Source: Paenibacillus sp. DCT19 (lineage in GTDB: Bacteria > Bacillota > Bacilli > Paenibacillales > Paenibacillaceae). Taken from it: 64,000 nt of DNA. The first letter of the stretch is position 1, and each line of letters opens with the position of its first letter. The notes below the pieces were generated by a model. It ran no database searches and was not told the DNA's origin. It saw only the letters and a list, made by a program, of their open reading frames with translations. Below, piece by piece: positions 48,986-57,801 of this stretch. The stretch lies in contig NZ_CP029639.1 in the NCBI RefSeq assembly GCF_003268635.1, positions 2,491,501 to 2,555,500 on the forward strand, read 5' to 3'. The position numbers and the translations under genes were made by a program.

Positions 48986-51711
48986 TTGGCCAGAAGAAAA
49001 AAGAAGAAGAAAAAGGCTGCTGCGTTTGGTGGCGTTTTAAAATATGAAATTTACGGGATTGTCCTGATTACCCTTGCGGTCATTGCACTGTCGGGTGAGG
49101 CAACGGTAGGACGTTCCCTGTCCAAGATGTTTGGACTAATGCTAGGCAAATTTTATTTTATAATTCCACTGATCGGGATTTATTACGGATTAATGGTAAT
49201 GATTCACCGGAAGTGGCCGAGTGGTTGGACTACGCGCAAGACGGGACTAGTACTTCTAGTGTTCGCGTTAACCTTAATGAGTACAGTCTCCGCGATGCAC
49301 CAGAAGCTAATTCCCGTTGGGGCACTTGAACCGGGTGCGGTAATTACGCAGGTACATAATGATATGCAGACTGAGTTGCTTCAGCCTGCACCAGGCGAAC
49401 GAGAATCGATGCTGGGCAAGGATATTAGTGGCGGATACCTTGGCGCAGGTCAGTTTGCTCTTTTCCTATGGTTGTTTGGCAGTTTAGGTGCACGTCTAAT
49501 TATGATTGTCATGTTTATTATCAGCTTTATGCTGATTACGAATCTTTCCTACGTTGATCTGATTCGCATCTTTAGGACGAAGGTGTGGGACGCAGGCACT
49601 ACGATGTACAAAAAGTTTGAATCCAGACCTGCAAGAGTTGCTACGGCAGGTAAAAAATCGGGAAACAAACGTAAAGTAGTACCTGTCCCGGCAGATACTT
49701 ATGAAGATGATGAAGATGACGATCTAGAAGATGCACAGCTTCCTAAACGCAAGACGCCAATATTCCTCCAATTGTTCGGGAAATGGGGGCAGATCGTGAA
49801 CAGACGGATGCTGAACCGAGCAAGCATCATGAGGGTGTATCTGCTTCAGAACAGGTTTTGTATCGAGCGCCTCAAGAGGATGTAGAAGAAACATGGCGTG
49901 AAGCATCCGGCTCTACGACGGAGTCAACACCTACAGCAGCGGGAGCGGTACCATCTAGAGCTAGTTCTGCTCCCATCATCCGTGATTTCTTCGAACATGT
50001 TCGTTCAGAGGATACAAGCAAGGATGATGATCTGGATGATGCATATCCATTCCCAGCGGATATCAGTGATCCTGGTATTGAAGGTGATCATGCCATTAAG
50101 ATCAGGGATGAATCACTTGGTTCTGATGAAGAATGGTCTGTACCTGAGGGAGGTGCTGGGCAGGCTCATGCTGGTGATAACGATCTAGCTGCTGGAGCTG
50201 CGGAGAACGACTCTACACCGCTTGATCCCACATCAGGTATTGGAAACGAAGAAGTACAGCCTACTCAGCCACCACCACCGCCACCGAAGCCTTATAAATT
50301 ACCTTCGTTCCGTCTTCTCTCTAAGCCAAGCAATAACGGCAAGGGTGGGGATCAGAAGGATTATATGCAGACAGCACGTAAGCTGGAGGCAACTTTGGAA
50401 AGCTTCGGAGTTCGGGCTAAGGTTCTTGAAGTCGTCCGGGGACCTGCGGTGACGAGGTATGAGATTCAACCTGATATCGGTGTGAAGGTCAGTAGAATTG
50501 TGAGTTTGACAGACGATATTGCACTAGCTCTGGCAGCTAAGGACATTCGTATGGAAGCACCGATTCCGGGTAAATCTGCTATTGGTATTGAAGTGCCTAA
50601 TGGAGAAGTTTCTATGGTGACCATGAGAGAAGTTATGGAGACGGCAACCTTCCAGGATGCTGAATCGAAAGTGACAATTGCTTTTGGACGCGATATCTCT
50701 GGTCAGACCATTATAGGTAATTTGGCTCGGATGCCCCATTTGCTTGTTGCTGGTGCTACAGGTTCGGGTAAATCGGTATGTATTAACGGCATTATCACGA
50801 GCATTCTGTACAAAGCCAAGCCAGATGAAGTGAAGTTTCTGATGGTCGATCCCAAAATGGTCGAGCTGAACGTATACAACGGTATTCCGCATCTCATGGC
50901 TCCTGTTGTAACAGATCCCAAACGGGCGTCGCTTGCTTTGAAAAAAATTGTAGTTGAGATGGAGAAGCGATATGAACTGTTCTCTAAATCGGGTACTCGT
51001 AATGTAGAAGGTTATAACAACTTGATGAAGGATAATCCAGCAGCATTTTTACCTTACATCGTCGTTATCGTAGATGAGCTTGCAGACCTTATGATGGTCG
51101 CAGCGGGTGATGTAGAAGATGCGATTGCTCGATTGGCTCAGATGGCACGTGCTGCGGGTATTCACTTGATCATCGCAACCCAGCGTCCTTCCGTTGACGT
51201 AATTACAGGGGTAATCAAAGCAAACATTCCGTCACGTATTGCCTTCGGCGTGTCTTCTCAAGTCGATTCACGAACAATCCTGGATATGGGTGGTGCGGAG
51301 AAGCTGTTAGGACGTGGAGATATGTTGTTCATGCCTATGGGAGCTTCCAAGCCAGTACGGGTACAAGGTGCGTTTATGAGTGACGAGGAAGTTGAGAACA
51401 TTGTAAATTATGTACGTGGCCAAGGCGAAGCTCAATATGATGAATCGCTCGTGCCTGAGGTGGATGACTCGGTTCAGGCAGCGGACGAAGTACAGGACGA
51501 GCTGTATGAACAGGCTGTACAGATTATATTGGAGGCTAAACAGGCCTCGGTATCTCTATTGCAACGCCGAATGCGGGTTGGATATACCCGAGCTGCACGT
51601 TTGATTGATTCCATGGAAGCCCGAGGTGTAATCGGCCCTTATGAAGGCAGTAAGCCAAGGGAAGTATTAATTTCACTGGAGCAGTACCAGCAAAATAAAA
51701 TAAGCTCGTAG
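48986..51711 (+). CDS. ftsK: DNA translocase FtsK/SpoIIIE, interrupted by an apparent 1-base deletion
   Basis: FtsK/SpoIIIE pumps DNA through the division or sporulation septum. Start TTG 48986 follows GGGGGTGAC. The N-terminal 200 residues hold four membrane helices, followed by an acidic linker. The frame breaks at the GGGGG run 49785-49789: upstream it runs off at 49885, while one base back it continues as [12 protein letters not shown] and is open to 51711. Repaired length is about 908 aa. The motor has Walker A GATGSGKS near 590, [14 protein letters not shown], and a C-terminal gamma winged helix ([21 protein letters not shown]). The B. subtilis protein is 789 aa; the extra length is in the acidic linker. 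Confidence 0.93.
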
Positions 51712-51739
51712 CGTTATAGGCTATAACAGGCGATAGACG

Positions 51740-51770
51740 AAACCCTCAATCGGTATGATTGAGGGTTTTT
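51740..51770 (+). terminator. Rho-independent terminator after ftsK
   Basis: AAACCCTCAAT (51740-51750), loop CGGTATG, ATTGAGGGTTT (51758-51768), then TT. A strong 11-bp stem. Confidence 0.9.
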
Positions 51771-51825
51771 ATATGTTCATTTGTTTGATGCGTTGGCATC
51801 TTGTCCAATCCTCGGGAGAATTGGT

Positions 51826-51855
51826 GCATAGGAAACAGGCAGGCTTGTCATAATA
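51826..51855 (+). promoter_or_regulatory. Sigma-G-like promoter for sleB
   Basis: GCATA (51826-51830) matches the -35 pattern GHATR, and CATAATA (51849-51855), 18 bases on, matches the -10 pattern CATNHTA. Forespore expression is known for sleB in B. subtilis, so this fits well. Confidence 0.7.
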
Positions 51856-51903
51856 AGCTTAGCGATTCTGTTAATCCCACAAGAGAAAGGTAGAGCACAA
51901 TCG

Positions 51904-52731
51904 ATGCGAAAAATGAACATATGGCTTTTCACTGCTATTTTGCTGATGTCCGCATTGGGAATTCGTTATTTGCTCCCTCACAATGCTGGAACTGAAAGTA
52001 CTAGCCCAAGTAAGCCCCAGACTGAAGAGGCGGCTATGCCCACCTTTAGTACCAATGCTGTCAAGTATGGGAGCTATGGTCAGGATGTATATGAGTTACA
52101 AGGCAGGTTGAAGTATCTAGGATTCTACAACGGTAAAATTGACAGTAACTTTGGAAGTAGCACGCTAAAATCCGTGAAGTGGTTTCAGTCCGAGTTCGGC
52201 ATGAAGGCAGATGGAGTCGTTGGCGCTAAGACCAAATTGAAACTGTACAATGCAACGAAGAAATGGTCACCAACCGAGCCTCCTTTGCATAAGCAATCCG
52301 CTGGAAATAATCAAGGCAATACGGATTCAGCTAATCAAGAACAGAATGATATGGGTTCAGCCAACACGATGGGACTTTCCGAGAATGAGCTTAAAATTAT
52401 GGCGAATGCCGTATATGGAGAAGCGCGGGGTGAACCATTTGAAGGACAAGTGGCTGTAGCAGCAGTTATTTTGAATCGCGTGAACTCCCCGAGCTTTCCT
52501 AGTACACCGTCAGGGGTTATCTTCCAACCTGGTGCGTTTACCGCGGTAGCGGATGGTCAGATTTATTTGGAGCCTAATGCGCAAGCGCGTAAGGCTGTTG
52601 AACAAGCGATGAATGGTTGGGATCCATCGGGTGGATGTCTGTACTATTTTAATCCGAAGACAGCTACATCGAAGTGGATCTGGACTCGCCCTCAGGTGAA
52701 AACAATCGGTCAGCACATCTTCTGTATGTGA
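51904..52731 (+). CDS. sleB: Spore cortex-lytic enzyme SleB
   Basis: SleB is a lytic transglycosylase that breaks down the spore cortex during germination. The 275-aa protein has a signal/anchor helix (LFTAILLMSALGIRYLL), a peptidoglycan-binding domain (about 53-115: YGSYGQDVYELQGRLKYLGFYNGKID), a Gln/Asn linker, and the SleB hydrolase domain from ~160 with the catalytic Glu in VYGEARGEP, and GCLYYFNPKTATSKWIW near the end. ATG 51904 is preceded by AGAAAGG at distance. ypeB, the usual partner, is not in this window. Confidence 0.93.
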   Translation: MRKMNIWLFTAILLMSALGIRYLLPHNAGTESTSPSKPQTEEAAMPTFSTNAVKYGSYGQDVYELQGRLKYLGFYNGKIDSNFGSSTLKSVKWFQSEFGMKADGVVGAKTKLKLYNATKKWSPTEPPLHKQSAGNNQGNTDSANQEQNDMGSANTMGLSENELKIMANAVYGEARGEPFEGQVAVAAVILNRVNSPSFPSTPSGVIFQPGAFTAVADGQIYLEPNAQARKAVEQAMNGWDPSGGCLYYFNPKTATSKWIWTRPQVKTIGQHIFCM

Positions 52732-52744
52732 TGATCTTAGAAAG

Positions 52745-52766
52745 AACGTCCATAATTATGGACGTT
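52745..52766 (+). repeat. Perfect 22-base palindrome after sleB
   Basis: AACGTCCATAA directly followed by TTATGGACGTT: an 11-bp inverted repeat with no separate loop, 14 bases after the sleB stop, then TT. It may be a weak terminator or a protein-binding site. Confidence 0.6.
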
Positions 52767-52777
52767 TTGAACGATCT

Positions 52778-52820
52778 CAAGAAGCAACCAGAAGGCGTGT
52801 CTTTGGTTGCTTCTTGGCTT
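52778..52820 (+). terminator. Terminator between sleB and ymfF
   Basis: CAAGAAGCAACCA (52778-52790) pairs perfectly with TGGTTGCTTCTTG (52804-52816), followed by GCTTTT. A 13-bp stem. Confidence 0.75.
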
Positions 52821-52919
52821 TTGAATGGGTTAAAATGGTTGATACGCTTAAGGTTTGCTACACTCAGCATCACAACTCAATCGTGCATGACAAATGACGC
52901 CGTAAAGGGGTTTTGACAG

Positions 52920-54200
52920 TTGAATACATCAGGCTTTGAACGAGGAAGTCGGAAACAATTCCGTATACATGTACTGCCTACGAAACGTTTCAAGACATTC
53001 GCGATATCGCTTTACGCCGGGGTTCCTTTACAAGAAGAGACGGTCACAAAGGTCGCTTTAACCCCCTTTGTCCTTCGTAGGGGAACGGAATCATATCCTG
53101 AAACAACGCAGTTTCGTGAACAACTGGAGCATTTGTATGGTGCTGGATTTGGGTTTGACGTATATAAACGCGGAGACTATCAGATTGTACAATTTCGAAT
53201 GGATACCATTAATGACTCATTTGTAGGTGGAGATGAGCAGCTTCTGGATCGTTCTTTTGCTTTTCTAGGGGAAGTGCTCACTCGCCCGGCTCAGGAGAAT
53301 GGACATTTCAGGTCGTCATATGTACAAGCTGAGCGTGAAACAGTGCGCAAAAAGCTGGAATCCGTCGTGAATGATAAAATGCGTTACGCCGCAGAGCGGA
53401 GCATTGAGGAGATGTGTAAACATGAGCCTTACCGCCTGCATCCACTAGGTGAACGTAAAGACCTTTCTACTATTGAACCTCAGGGTCTGACAAATTCATA
53501 TCAAGCGTGGTTGCAGGATGCAAGTATGGATCTATATGTGGTCGGAGATACAACGCTGGAAGAAGTGGAGAACCTGGTTGAGCGACACTTTAATGTGGAA
53601 CGAGCAACGTCTGCTGACTATCATGCACAAGAGGCTACTCTAGGAGATAATGAAGTCAACACAGTAGTTGAACGCATGAGCGTCAGTCAAGGTAAACTGA
53701 ATATGGGACTACGGACATCGATTACGTACAGAGACCCTGAATATGCATCTGCATTGCTGTACAACGGCATTTTGGGCGGATATCCCCATTCAAAATTGTT
53801 CGTTAATGTTCGTGAAAAAGAAAGTTTAGCTTATTATGCTTCTTCTCGTTATGACGGTCATAAGGGGATCGCAACTATTCAATCAGGGATTGAAATTCCC
53901 AATTACGAGAAGGCTGTGACCATTATTAAACAGCAGTTAGAAGAGATGAGAAGTGGAACGATCACGGATCTGGAAATGTCGCAGACCAAAGCGATGATTC
54001 GCAATCTTTTGAAAGAAATGCAGGATTCTGCATACGAGATGATCGCCTATGATTTTAATCGCCAATTGTCTGGAAAGGATCGTACAGTTGAAGAGCTACT
54101 GAGCCAGGTGGAGTCCATTAGCAAAGTTGATGTTCAACAAGCAGCAGAGAAGTTCCGTCTGGATACGATTTATTTCTTGCGTGATGAGAAGGAGGAATAA
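52920..54200 (+). CDS. ymfF: M16-family protein YmfF (non-catalytic half of the EF-P-modification peptidase pair)
   Basis: YmfF-type proteins form a pair with YmfH; both are linked to 5-aminopentanol modification of elongation factor P. TTG 52920 follows AAGGGG. The 426-aa protein has the M16 fold with NKLE-like middle and NGILGGYPHSKLFVNVREKESLAYYASS, but in place of the zinc motif HxxEH it has LTPFVLRRGT, so it is expected to be inactive. YmfH with HFLEH follows 3 bases later, giving the classical active/inactive M16 pair. Confidence 0.9.
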   Translation: MNTSGFERGSRKQFRIHVLPTKRFKTFAISLYAGVPLQEETVTKVALTPFVLRRGTESYPETTQFREQLEHLYGAGFGFDVYKRGDYQIVQFRMDTINDSFVGGDEQLLDRSFAFLGEVLTRPAQENGHFRSSYVQAERETVRKKLESVVNDKMRYAAERSIEEMCKHEPYRLHPLGERKDLSTIEPQGLTNSYQAWLQDASMDLYVVGDTTLEEVENLVERHFNVERATSADYHAQEATLGDNEVNTVVERMSVSQGKLNMGLRTSITYRDPEYASALLYNGILGGYPHSKLFVNVREKESLAYYASSRYDGHKGIATIQSGIEIPNYEKAVTIIKQQLEEMRSGTITDLEMSQTKAMIRNLLKEMQDSAYEMIAYDFNRQLSGKDRTVEELLSQVESISKVDVQQAAEKFRLDTIYFLRDEKEE

Positions 54201-54203
54201 CCG

Positions 54204-55484
54204 GTGGAAAGCATAAGATATGAACATTTGCAGGAAACGCTGTATTACGAAGTCATGGAAAATGGACTGCATGTCTATATACTGCCTAAGCCGGGATTCC
54301 AGAAAACGTATGCTACGTTTGCTACGAAATATGGATCGGTCGATAACCATTTCCGGGTTGAGGGACAAGAAGAGGTGAAGGTGCCTGATGGCATTGCACA
54401 CTTTTTGGAACACAAAATGTTTGAAGAACCGACGGGGGATATCTTCGCCACATTTGCGTCTAATGGTGCTTCGGCGAACGCATTTACGAGCTTCGATCAG
54501 ACGGTTTATTTGTTTTCTGCCACAGAGCATATTAACGAAAATATACAAACATTAATCAATTTTGTGCAAAATCCTTATTTTACAGATCAAAATGTAGATA
54601 AGGAAAAAGGAATTATCGGCCAAGAAATTAATATGTATTCCGATAATCCCGATTGGCGTGTTTACTTTGGCTTGATTGAAGCTATGTATCAAAAACATCC
54701 TGTGCATATCGACATTGCAGGTACCGTTGAATCAATAAGCGGAATCACGAAGGAAACGTTATACAACTGTTACCATTCTTTCTACCATCCGAGTAATATG
54801 CTTTTGTTCGTCGTCGGTGGAGTAGACCCCGAAGAAGTGATGGAACTAGTTCGTACGAACCAAGCGGAGAAAAACTTTGAGTCCCAGGGACAGATTGAGC
54901 GCTTGTTCGACGATGAACCAGAGCAAGTAGGGGAGGCCAGACGAGAAGCTAAGCTTGCTGTATCCTTGCCTAAATGTCTCTTCGGTTTCAAGGAAACAGA
55001 GGTTGGATTCACTGGTGAAGAGCTGCTGCGTCGAGACATGACTACCAAATTAATGATGGATCTACTCTTTGGCTCCAGTACGCCACTGTTCCAGAAGCTA
55101 TATGATGAGGATTTGATCTCGGATAGTTTTGGATTTGAATACAACAGCTCGCCACAGTATGCTTTCTCGGCCATTGGTGGTGACACCAGAGATCCAGATC
55201 TGCTGCTCGCTCGAATCCGTCAAGAGGTCGATGCCATCGTGGCAAAGGGGTTTGAGCAATCTGATTTTGAACGGGCTCGCAAAAAGAAAATAGGTGGATA
55301 TCTGCGGATGCTGAATTCCCCAGAGAACATTGCACATGAGTTTACGCGTCAACAATTCCGTGGAGGGGACTTCTTCAACATGTTACCGATGTATGAATCC
55401 CTTACCTTGGAAGAGGTAAATGGCAGATTAAAAGAACATATTCGTTGGGATCAACTAGCGGTATCGCTTGTCGTGAGTCCTTAA
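54204..55484 (+). CDS. ymfH: M16-family zinc peptidase YmfH (EF-P modification)
   Basis: The active member of the M16 pair. GTG 54204 is preceded by AGGAGGAATAACCG. The 426-aa protein has the zinc motif HFLEH in GIAHFLEHKMFEEPTGDIF and the downstream EKGIIGQEINMYSDNP with the conserved Glu. It follows ymfF by 3 bases and precedes ymfI, whose product reduces the EF-P aminopentanone; the gene neighbourhood supports a shared role. Confidence 0.92.
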   Translation: MESIRYEHLQETLYYEVMENGLHVYILPKPGFQKTYATFATKYGSVDNHFRVEGQEEVKVPDGIAHFLEHKMFEEPTGDIFATFASNGASANAFTSFDQTVYLFSATEHINENIQTLINFVQNPYFTDQNVDKEKGIIGQEINMYSDNPDWRVYFGLIEAMYQKHPVHIDIAGTVESISGITKETLYNCYHSFYHPSNMLLFVVGGVDPEEVMELVRTNQAEKNFESQGQIERLFDDEPEQVGEARREAKLAVSLPKCLFGFKETEVGFTGEELLRRDMTTKLMMDLLFGSSTPLFQKLYDEDLISDSFGFEYNSSPQYAFSAIGGDTRDPDLLLARIRQEVDAIVAKGFEQSDFERARKKKIGGYLRMLNSPENIAHEFTRQQFRGGDFFNMLPMYESLTLEEVNGRLKEHIRWDQLAVSLVVSP

Positions 55485-55506
55485 CATGGAGAGGGGAACA
55501 GGACAA

Positions 55507-56259
55507 ATGTTGAAGCCGATTGGAGAAATGACAGTGCTGGTTACTGGTGCGAGTGGAGGTATTGGAGCAGCCATTGCCGAGCGCTTTGCACGTGTAGGTA
55601 TGAACGTGGTGATTCACTATATGAAATCACATGAAGCAGCCAATGAAGCGGCCAGAAGATGTATGGAGCAAGGCAGTGGTAAGGTAATGACGGTATCTGC
55701 AGATCTTCGTAGCCGGGAACAGATTGGACGTATGCGGGAGAAGCTTGAAAGTCATGGGCTAATGCCTGATATTTTGGTTAACAATGCGGGGATATCCCAC
55801 TATGGAATGCTTGCAGATGTTACGGAAGAAATATGGGATGAAGTGATGGCAATCAATCTGAAAGGTACGTTTATGTGTACGCAGGAATTGATGCCACATA
55901 TGATCTCGCAACGGTATGGACGAATCATTAACGTGTCATCTATATGGGGATTGTCAGGCGCATCCTGTGAGGTGTTGTATTCCACGACTAAAGGAGGCTT
56001 AAACGCCTTTACCAAGGCGTTAGCTAAAGAGCTTGCACCGTCAGGAGTGACTGTAAATGCAGTAGCTCCAGGGGCAGTTCAGACATCGATGTTGGACCAT
56101 CTAGATCAAAGTGAGTTGAAAATGCTGGAAGAGGAAATTCCTGCTGGCAGACTTGCTCAGCCTGATGAGATTTCATCTCTGGTTTATTTCCTTGCCTTAC
56201 CTGAGTCTGGATATATTAACGGTCAGATTATTAGTCCTAACGGAGGTTGGCTTACGTAA
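55507..56259 (+). CDS. ymfI: EF-P 5-aminopentanone reductase YmfI (SDR family)
   Basis: YmfI is an NAD(P)H-dependent reductase that converts the 5-aminopentanone on EF-P to 5-aminopentanol. ATG 55507 has GAGAGGGGAAC upstream; the in-frame ATG at 55486 lacks a site. The 250-aa short-chain dehydrogenase has TGASGGIGAAIA (cofactor), NNAGIS, the catalytic Ser in NVSSIWG and the YSTTK Tyr/Lys pair. Reductase specificity is inferred from synteny with ymfF/ymfH. Confidence 0.88.
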   Translation: MLKPIGEMTVLVTGASGGIGAAIAERFARVGMNVVIHYMKSHEAANEAARRCMEQGSGKVMTVSADLRSREQIGRMREKLESHGLMPDILVNNAGISHYGMLADVTEEIWDEVMAINLKGTFMCTQELMPHMISQRYGRIINVSSIWGLSGASCEVLYSTTKGGLNAFTKALAKELAPSGVTVNAVAPGAVQTSMLDHLDQSELKMLEEEIPAGRLAQPDEISSLVYFLALPESGYINGQIISPNGGWLT

Positions 56260-56283
56260 TCTGCTCGGATTAGAGCTCAAGTA

Positions 56284-56312
56284 TTGCTTGGAGGATTTAC
56301 CCTGTATATAAA
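56284..56312 (+). promoter_or_regulatory. Sigma-A promoter candidate before ymfJ
   Basis: TTGCTT (56284-56289), 17-base spacer, TATAAA (56307-56312), about 68 bases before ymfJ. Confidence 0.5.
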
Positions 56313-56379
56313 ATGTTCGGGAAGCACATATTACAACTGTTGATTTTAAATCTCATGCGACAGCTAAGGAGGATTTATC

Positions 56380-56641
56380 ATGTCAACAAAAAACAGTGGT
56401 CTCTAACTTTGACACTTGGAAAAAGTTCTTGGGTGATCGCGTACTGCAAGCAGAGAAGATGGGAATGAGTGAAGAAACCATTAACAAACTTGCCTACGAG
56501 ATCGGTGACTTTCTGGATGAGAAAGTCGACCCCGCGAACCATTCCAACCGGGCATTGAAGGAGTTATGGGATGTCGGCGATGCAGATGAGCGTCGTACGA
56601 TCGCGTGCCTGATGGTCAAACTGGCCAAACAAAACGCATAA
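56380..56641 (+). CDS. ymfJ: DUF3243 protein YmfJ, with an apparent 1-base insertion near the start
   Basis: YmfJ (DUF3243) is a small conserved protein of unknown function. ATG 56380 follows AAGGAGGATTTATC, but its frame stops after 8 codons. The long frame begins in mid-protein (VSNFDTWKKFLGDRV) with no ribosome-binding site of its own. Dropping one A from the A6 run at 56388-56393 joins them as MSTKTVVSNFDTW, about 86 aa, a natural length. Identifying residues: FLGDRVLQAEKMGMS and LWDVGDADERRTIACLMVKL. Confidence 0.85.
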
Positions 56642-56656
56642 GTTTCACAGATGGAG

Positions 56657-56680
56657 AGCTCCCGCAAGGGGGCTTTTCTC
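56657..56680 (+). terminator. Terminator after ymfJ
   Basis: AGCTCCC (56657-56663), loop GCAA, GGGGGCT (56668-56674), one G-U, then TTTCTC. Moderate. Confidence 0.7.
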
Positions 56681-56711
56681 TAATGATTACAGACTGATTA
56701 CAGACCTGTTC

Positions 56712-56740
56712 TTGTAATTCATTTTCATTTTATATATCAT
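56712..56740 (+). promoter_or_regulatory. Sigma-A promoter candidate before ymfK
   Basis: TTGTAA (56712-56717), 17-base spacer, TATCAT (56735-56740), 100 bases before the gene and just past the ymfJ terminator. Confidence 0.5.
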
Positions 56741-56839
56741 TAACGTGACCCATTTTTAGAAGATGACTCAGATTGCTGTCTTAAGGACGCGTTCTGTTGC
56801 TGTCGAATAATGTGGAATAATGCATTACGGGGTGTTCAA

Positions 56840-57607
56840 ATGGAATCTAAACAATGGTATATGGAATACAAAATACATAAGAACAGACCCGGCCTGTTGG
56901 GGGATATCGCCTCCATGCTGGGGATGCTTGAAGTGAATATATTGACCATCAATGGTGTTGAGGGCAAAACTCGTGGTATGCTTCTTGAATCGGATGATGA
57001 TGAGAAGATTCGTCTATTAGGCGAGATGCTCGCTAAGGTTAACAGCATTACCGTGTCAGCTTTGCGCCAACCGAAACTAGTTGATATACTGGCTGTTCGT
57101 CATGGTCGATACATCGACCGTGATTCGGATGATCGCAAAACATTTCGTTTTACTCGCGATGAACTTGGGTTACTGGTGGACTTTTTGGGTGAAGTATTTA
57201 AAAGGGAAGGTAATCAGGTTATCGGGTTACGCGGTATGCCGCGTGTTGGTAAAACGGAATCCATTATTGCGGGTAGTGTGTGTGCGATGAAACGATGGAC
57301 CTTTGTTTCGTCTACCCTTCTTCGTCAGACTATAAGGAGTCAACTATCCGAGGACGAAATGAATCCAAACAATGTATTTATCATCGATGGCATTGTTAGT
57401 ACGATTCGTTCGAGCGAACGGCACTATAACTTGTTACAGGATATCATGACGATGCCAAGTACCAAGGTCATTGAGCATCCAGATATTTTTGTACAGGAAT
57501 CCGAGTATGATTATAATGATTTTGACATTATCATCGAGCTTCGGAACAATCCAGGCGAAGAAATTATTTATGATACGTTTACGGCCAGCTACACCGATGA
57601 ACTGTAA
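56840..57607 (+). CDS. ymfK: DUF3388 protein YmfK: ACT-like domain fused to a P-loop domain
   Basis: ATG 56840, preceded by GGGGTG, gives 255 aa. Residues ~5-75 read as an ACT-like regulatory domain (YKIHKNRPGLLGDIASMLGMLEVNILTINGV). The rest, from ~125, has a Walker A motif GMPRVGKT (residues 132-139) and a likely Walker B VFIIDG (179-184), hence a small P-loop NTPase. Also conserved in look: AVRHGRYIDR. Function is unknown. ACT domains usually sense amino acids, so a small-molecule-regulated NTPase is a hypothesis only. B. subtilis YmfK has the same position. Confidence 0.85.
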   Translation: MESKQWYMEYKIHKNRPGLLGDIASMLGMLEVNILTINGVEGKTRGMLLESDDDEKIRLLGEMLAKVNSITVSALRQPKLVDILAVRHGRYIDRDSDDRKTFRFTRDELGLLVDFLGEVFKREGNQVIGLRGMPRVGKTESIIAGSVCAMKRWTFVSSTLLRQTIRSQLSEDEMNPNNVFIIDGIVSTIRSSERHYNLLQDIMTMPSTKVIEHPDIFVQESEYDYNDFDIIIELRNNPGEEIIYDTFTASYTDEL

Positions 57608-57647
57608 GGCTGCGTGAAAGATCATGAAATAGATTAGCACCAACTAG

Positions 57648-57763
57648 AGCATTTTGCACAATCCGAAAGATCAACTATCAAACCAATGGGATCTAGGCGA
57701 GACTCCGTTTTTGGTCTAGATCTTGTACCCTTGAGCATGTGGGATCGAATGATGCAAAATGCT
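57648..57763 (+). promoter_or_regulatory. Nested inverted repeats between ymfK and rodZ
   Basis: AGCATTTTGCA (57648-57658) pairs perfectly with TGCAAAATGCT (57753-57763), enclosing 94 bases. Inside, GATCTAG and CTAGATC (about 57692-57698 and 57715-57721) pair around a hairpin that could also form AGAC/GTCT. It fills the 194-base spacer before rodZ. Looks like a multi-helix leader RNA; no known family recognised. Confidence 0.5.
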
Positions 57764-57801
57764 GACTACAGAGAAAAAGAAAAACTGAAGGAGGAGATGG
57801 C

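Noticed and set aside
56388..56394. A AAA AAC slippery heptamer at the ymfJ start as a programmed -1 frameshift
   Set aside because: The heptamer is in the right register, but a -1 slip leads to a third frame, not to the conserved YmfJ frame, which needs +1.
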